Shown: positions 19,619-20,277 of the stretch, one piece after another
Layout of the letters: every line of letters begins with the position of its first letter
How positions within the stretch are numbered: the stretch's first letter is position 1
Source of the DNA: an uncultured Collinsella sp.
Lineage (GTDB): Bacteria; Actinomycetota; Coriobacteriia; Coriobacteriales; Coriobacteriaceae
DNA length: 20,277 bases
Assembly (NCBI GenBank): GCA_900542235.1
Contig: UQNB01000035.1
Coordinates: 1 to 20,277, forward strand
Direction of reading: 5' to 3'
Translations under genes and position numbers: made by a program
The notes under the pieces: generated by a model
Told to the model about the DNA's origin: nothing
Databases searched by the model: none
What the model saw: only the letters and a program-made list of their open reading frames with translations

Positions 19619-20277
19619 TGAGGTGCTTTATCGTTTCACATAACGCCGCGCTGGCGCTTTTGGCGCATATGCCGAACCCTCGCTTTGGGGATTCGGAACC
19701 AGAGGTCGTGTCGATTGCAGGCGCCTGCGCGCTCTTGGACCAAGAAGCTCAGGAGGTTATCGATCGCTATGACCTGGGGATCGAAACGCTGGATTTGCTG
19801 GTGCCGTCGCGCGCCGATCGTCGGCGGAGCAAGCACGTTAAGACGCACCTGTGCACCAACGAGCTCCCGGCGGGTTCGTTTATTTCGCTGGGGCACTGGA
19901 TGGGCGACCTGGATGTGTTTGTGTGCTCTCCCGAGCTGGCGTTTTTGCAGGCCGCGCACGATGGTGATGCGGCGGCTGCCATCTATGCCGGCTATGCCAT
20001 GACGTCGGACTATCGGCTGGATAACCTTGCTCCCGGTGGGGTAACAAGCAGGGATGCGGGCATGCGCGATGGTAGGCTCACGACTAAGGAGCTCATCGCG
20101 GCGTATATCGAGAAGTCCCCCAAGGTGAGGGGTCTCGCGAAGGCAAAGGCGCTGCTTGCATATGTGATCGAGGGGTCGCGCTCTCCGAGGGAGTCGGGGC
20201 TCTGCATGTTTATGTCGCTGCCTGCGCGTTACGGCGGGGGGGCAGCGCGGGTTGGCGACGCAACGACCACGCCGCTC
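19618..20277 (+). CDS. Second AbiEi/DUF559-like protein, N-terminal 220 residues (cut by the window)
   Basis: The frame is open to the last base, giving 220 codons without a stop, so the gene is incomplete at its 3' end. It starts MRCFIVSHNAALALLAH; the middle part (LDLLVPSRADRR, HLCTNELPAGSFISLG, VFVCSPELAFLQAA) resembles proteins with AbiEi-like plus DUF559-like organisation. The segment RLTTKELIAAYIEKSPKVRG with SRSPRES (residues about 153-193) corresponds to LLSKEHLVETVDRLGLNRRG with GGESKAR in the protein at 2643, which is the entry to the nuclease-like domain; Glu192 would be the first active-site acid. The catalytic remainder should lie beyond the window. No ribosome site precedes the ATG, and a -10-like hexamer sits 6 bp upstream. 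Family assignment is by resemblance and is moderate. Confidence 0.65.
   Translation, partial: MRCFIVSHNAALALLAHMPNPRFGDSEPEVVSIAGACALLDQEAQEVIDRYDLGIETLDLLVPSRADRRRSKHVKTHLCTNELPAGSFISLGHWMGDLDVFVCSPELAFLQAAHDGDAAAAIYAGYAMTSDYRLDNLAPGGVTSRDAGMRDGRLTTKELIAAYIEKSPKVRGLAKAKALLAYVIEGSRSPRESGLCMFMSLPARYGGGAARVGDATTTPL

Overview
The window looks like a GC-rich chromosomal segment from a gut actinobacterium, most plausibly Coriobacteriia (a Collinsella-type genome). This is inferred from gene content, codon use, mostly short gaps and strong AGGAG-type ribosome sites. No rRNA, tRNA or other phylogenetic marker is present, so the assignment is tentative. The high-GC housekeeping genes alternate with accessory cassettes, some of them visibly AT-richer (about 14.2-18.3 kb).

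Left part (1-5.3 kb): an NAD-dependent L-2-hydroxyacid (lactate-type) dehydrogenase on the minus strand; metA (homoserine O-acyltransferase) on the plus strand; an AbiEi-like/DUF559-like protein; a 5-formyltetrahydrofolate cyclo-ligase; and a hicAB-type toxin-antitoxin pair. Middle (5.3-11 kb): a large M16C/PreP-type zinc metallopeptidase, then a divergent AlbA_2/ATPase (COG2865-type) regulator, then an unrecognised 163-residue protein. Right (11-20.3 kb): a divergent Sau3AI-like restriction-modification pair (C5-cytosine methyltransferase plus MutH/Sau3AI-fold nuclease, predicted GATC); a GntR/HutC regulator with a FrlB-like sugar-amine deglycase and mannose-family PTS IIB-IIC-IID operon; a DUF5710-type protein with two CxxC pairs; and the first 220 codons of a second AbiEi/DUF559-like gene that runs off the window.

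The most unusual content is non-coding. Three arrays (2231-2345, 3632-3797, 8471-8665) are built from an 18-bp unit, consensus GAGCGTGGAWAWTCGGAC. Unit starts alternate strictly 22 and 29 bp apart, a 51-bp composite period, and each array ends in an inverted copy that closes a palindrome of exactly 64 bp. A second repeat system, a 75-bp element present twice 165 bp apart, brackets a candidate promoter of the AlbA_2/ATPase gene. An 11-bp tandem motif (GCATTTGGTCA-like) precedes both AbiEi/DUF559-like genes. hicAB is bracketed by two long palindromes related by compensatory substitutions, and its promoter region carries a palindromic operator and two LexA-box-like tandem repeats. The GntR regulator has a matching operator (AATACATGT-N6-ACATGTATT) in front of its own gene and in front of the PTS operon.

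Together the window reads as core metabolism interspersed with small defence, toxin or regulatory modules, and the intergenic repeats are as organised as the genes.
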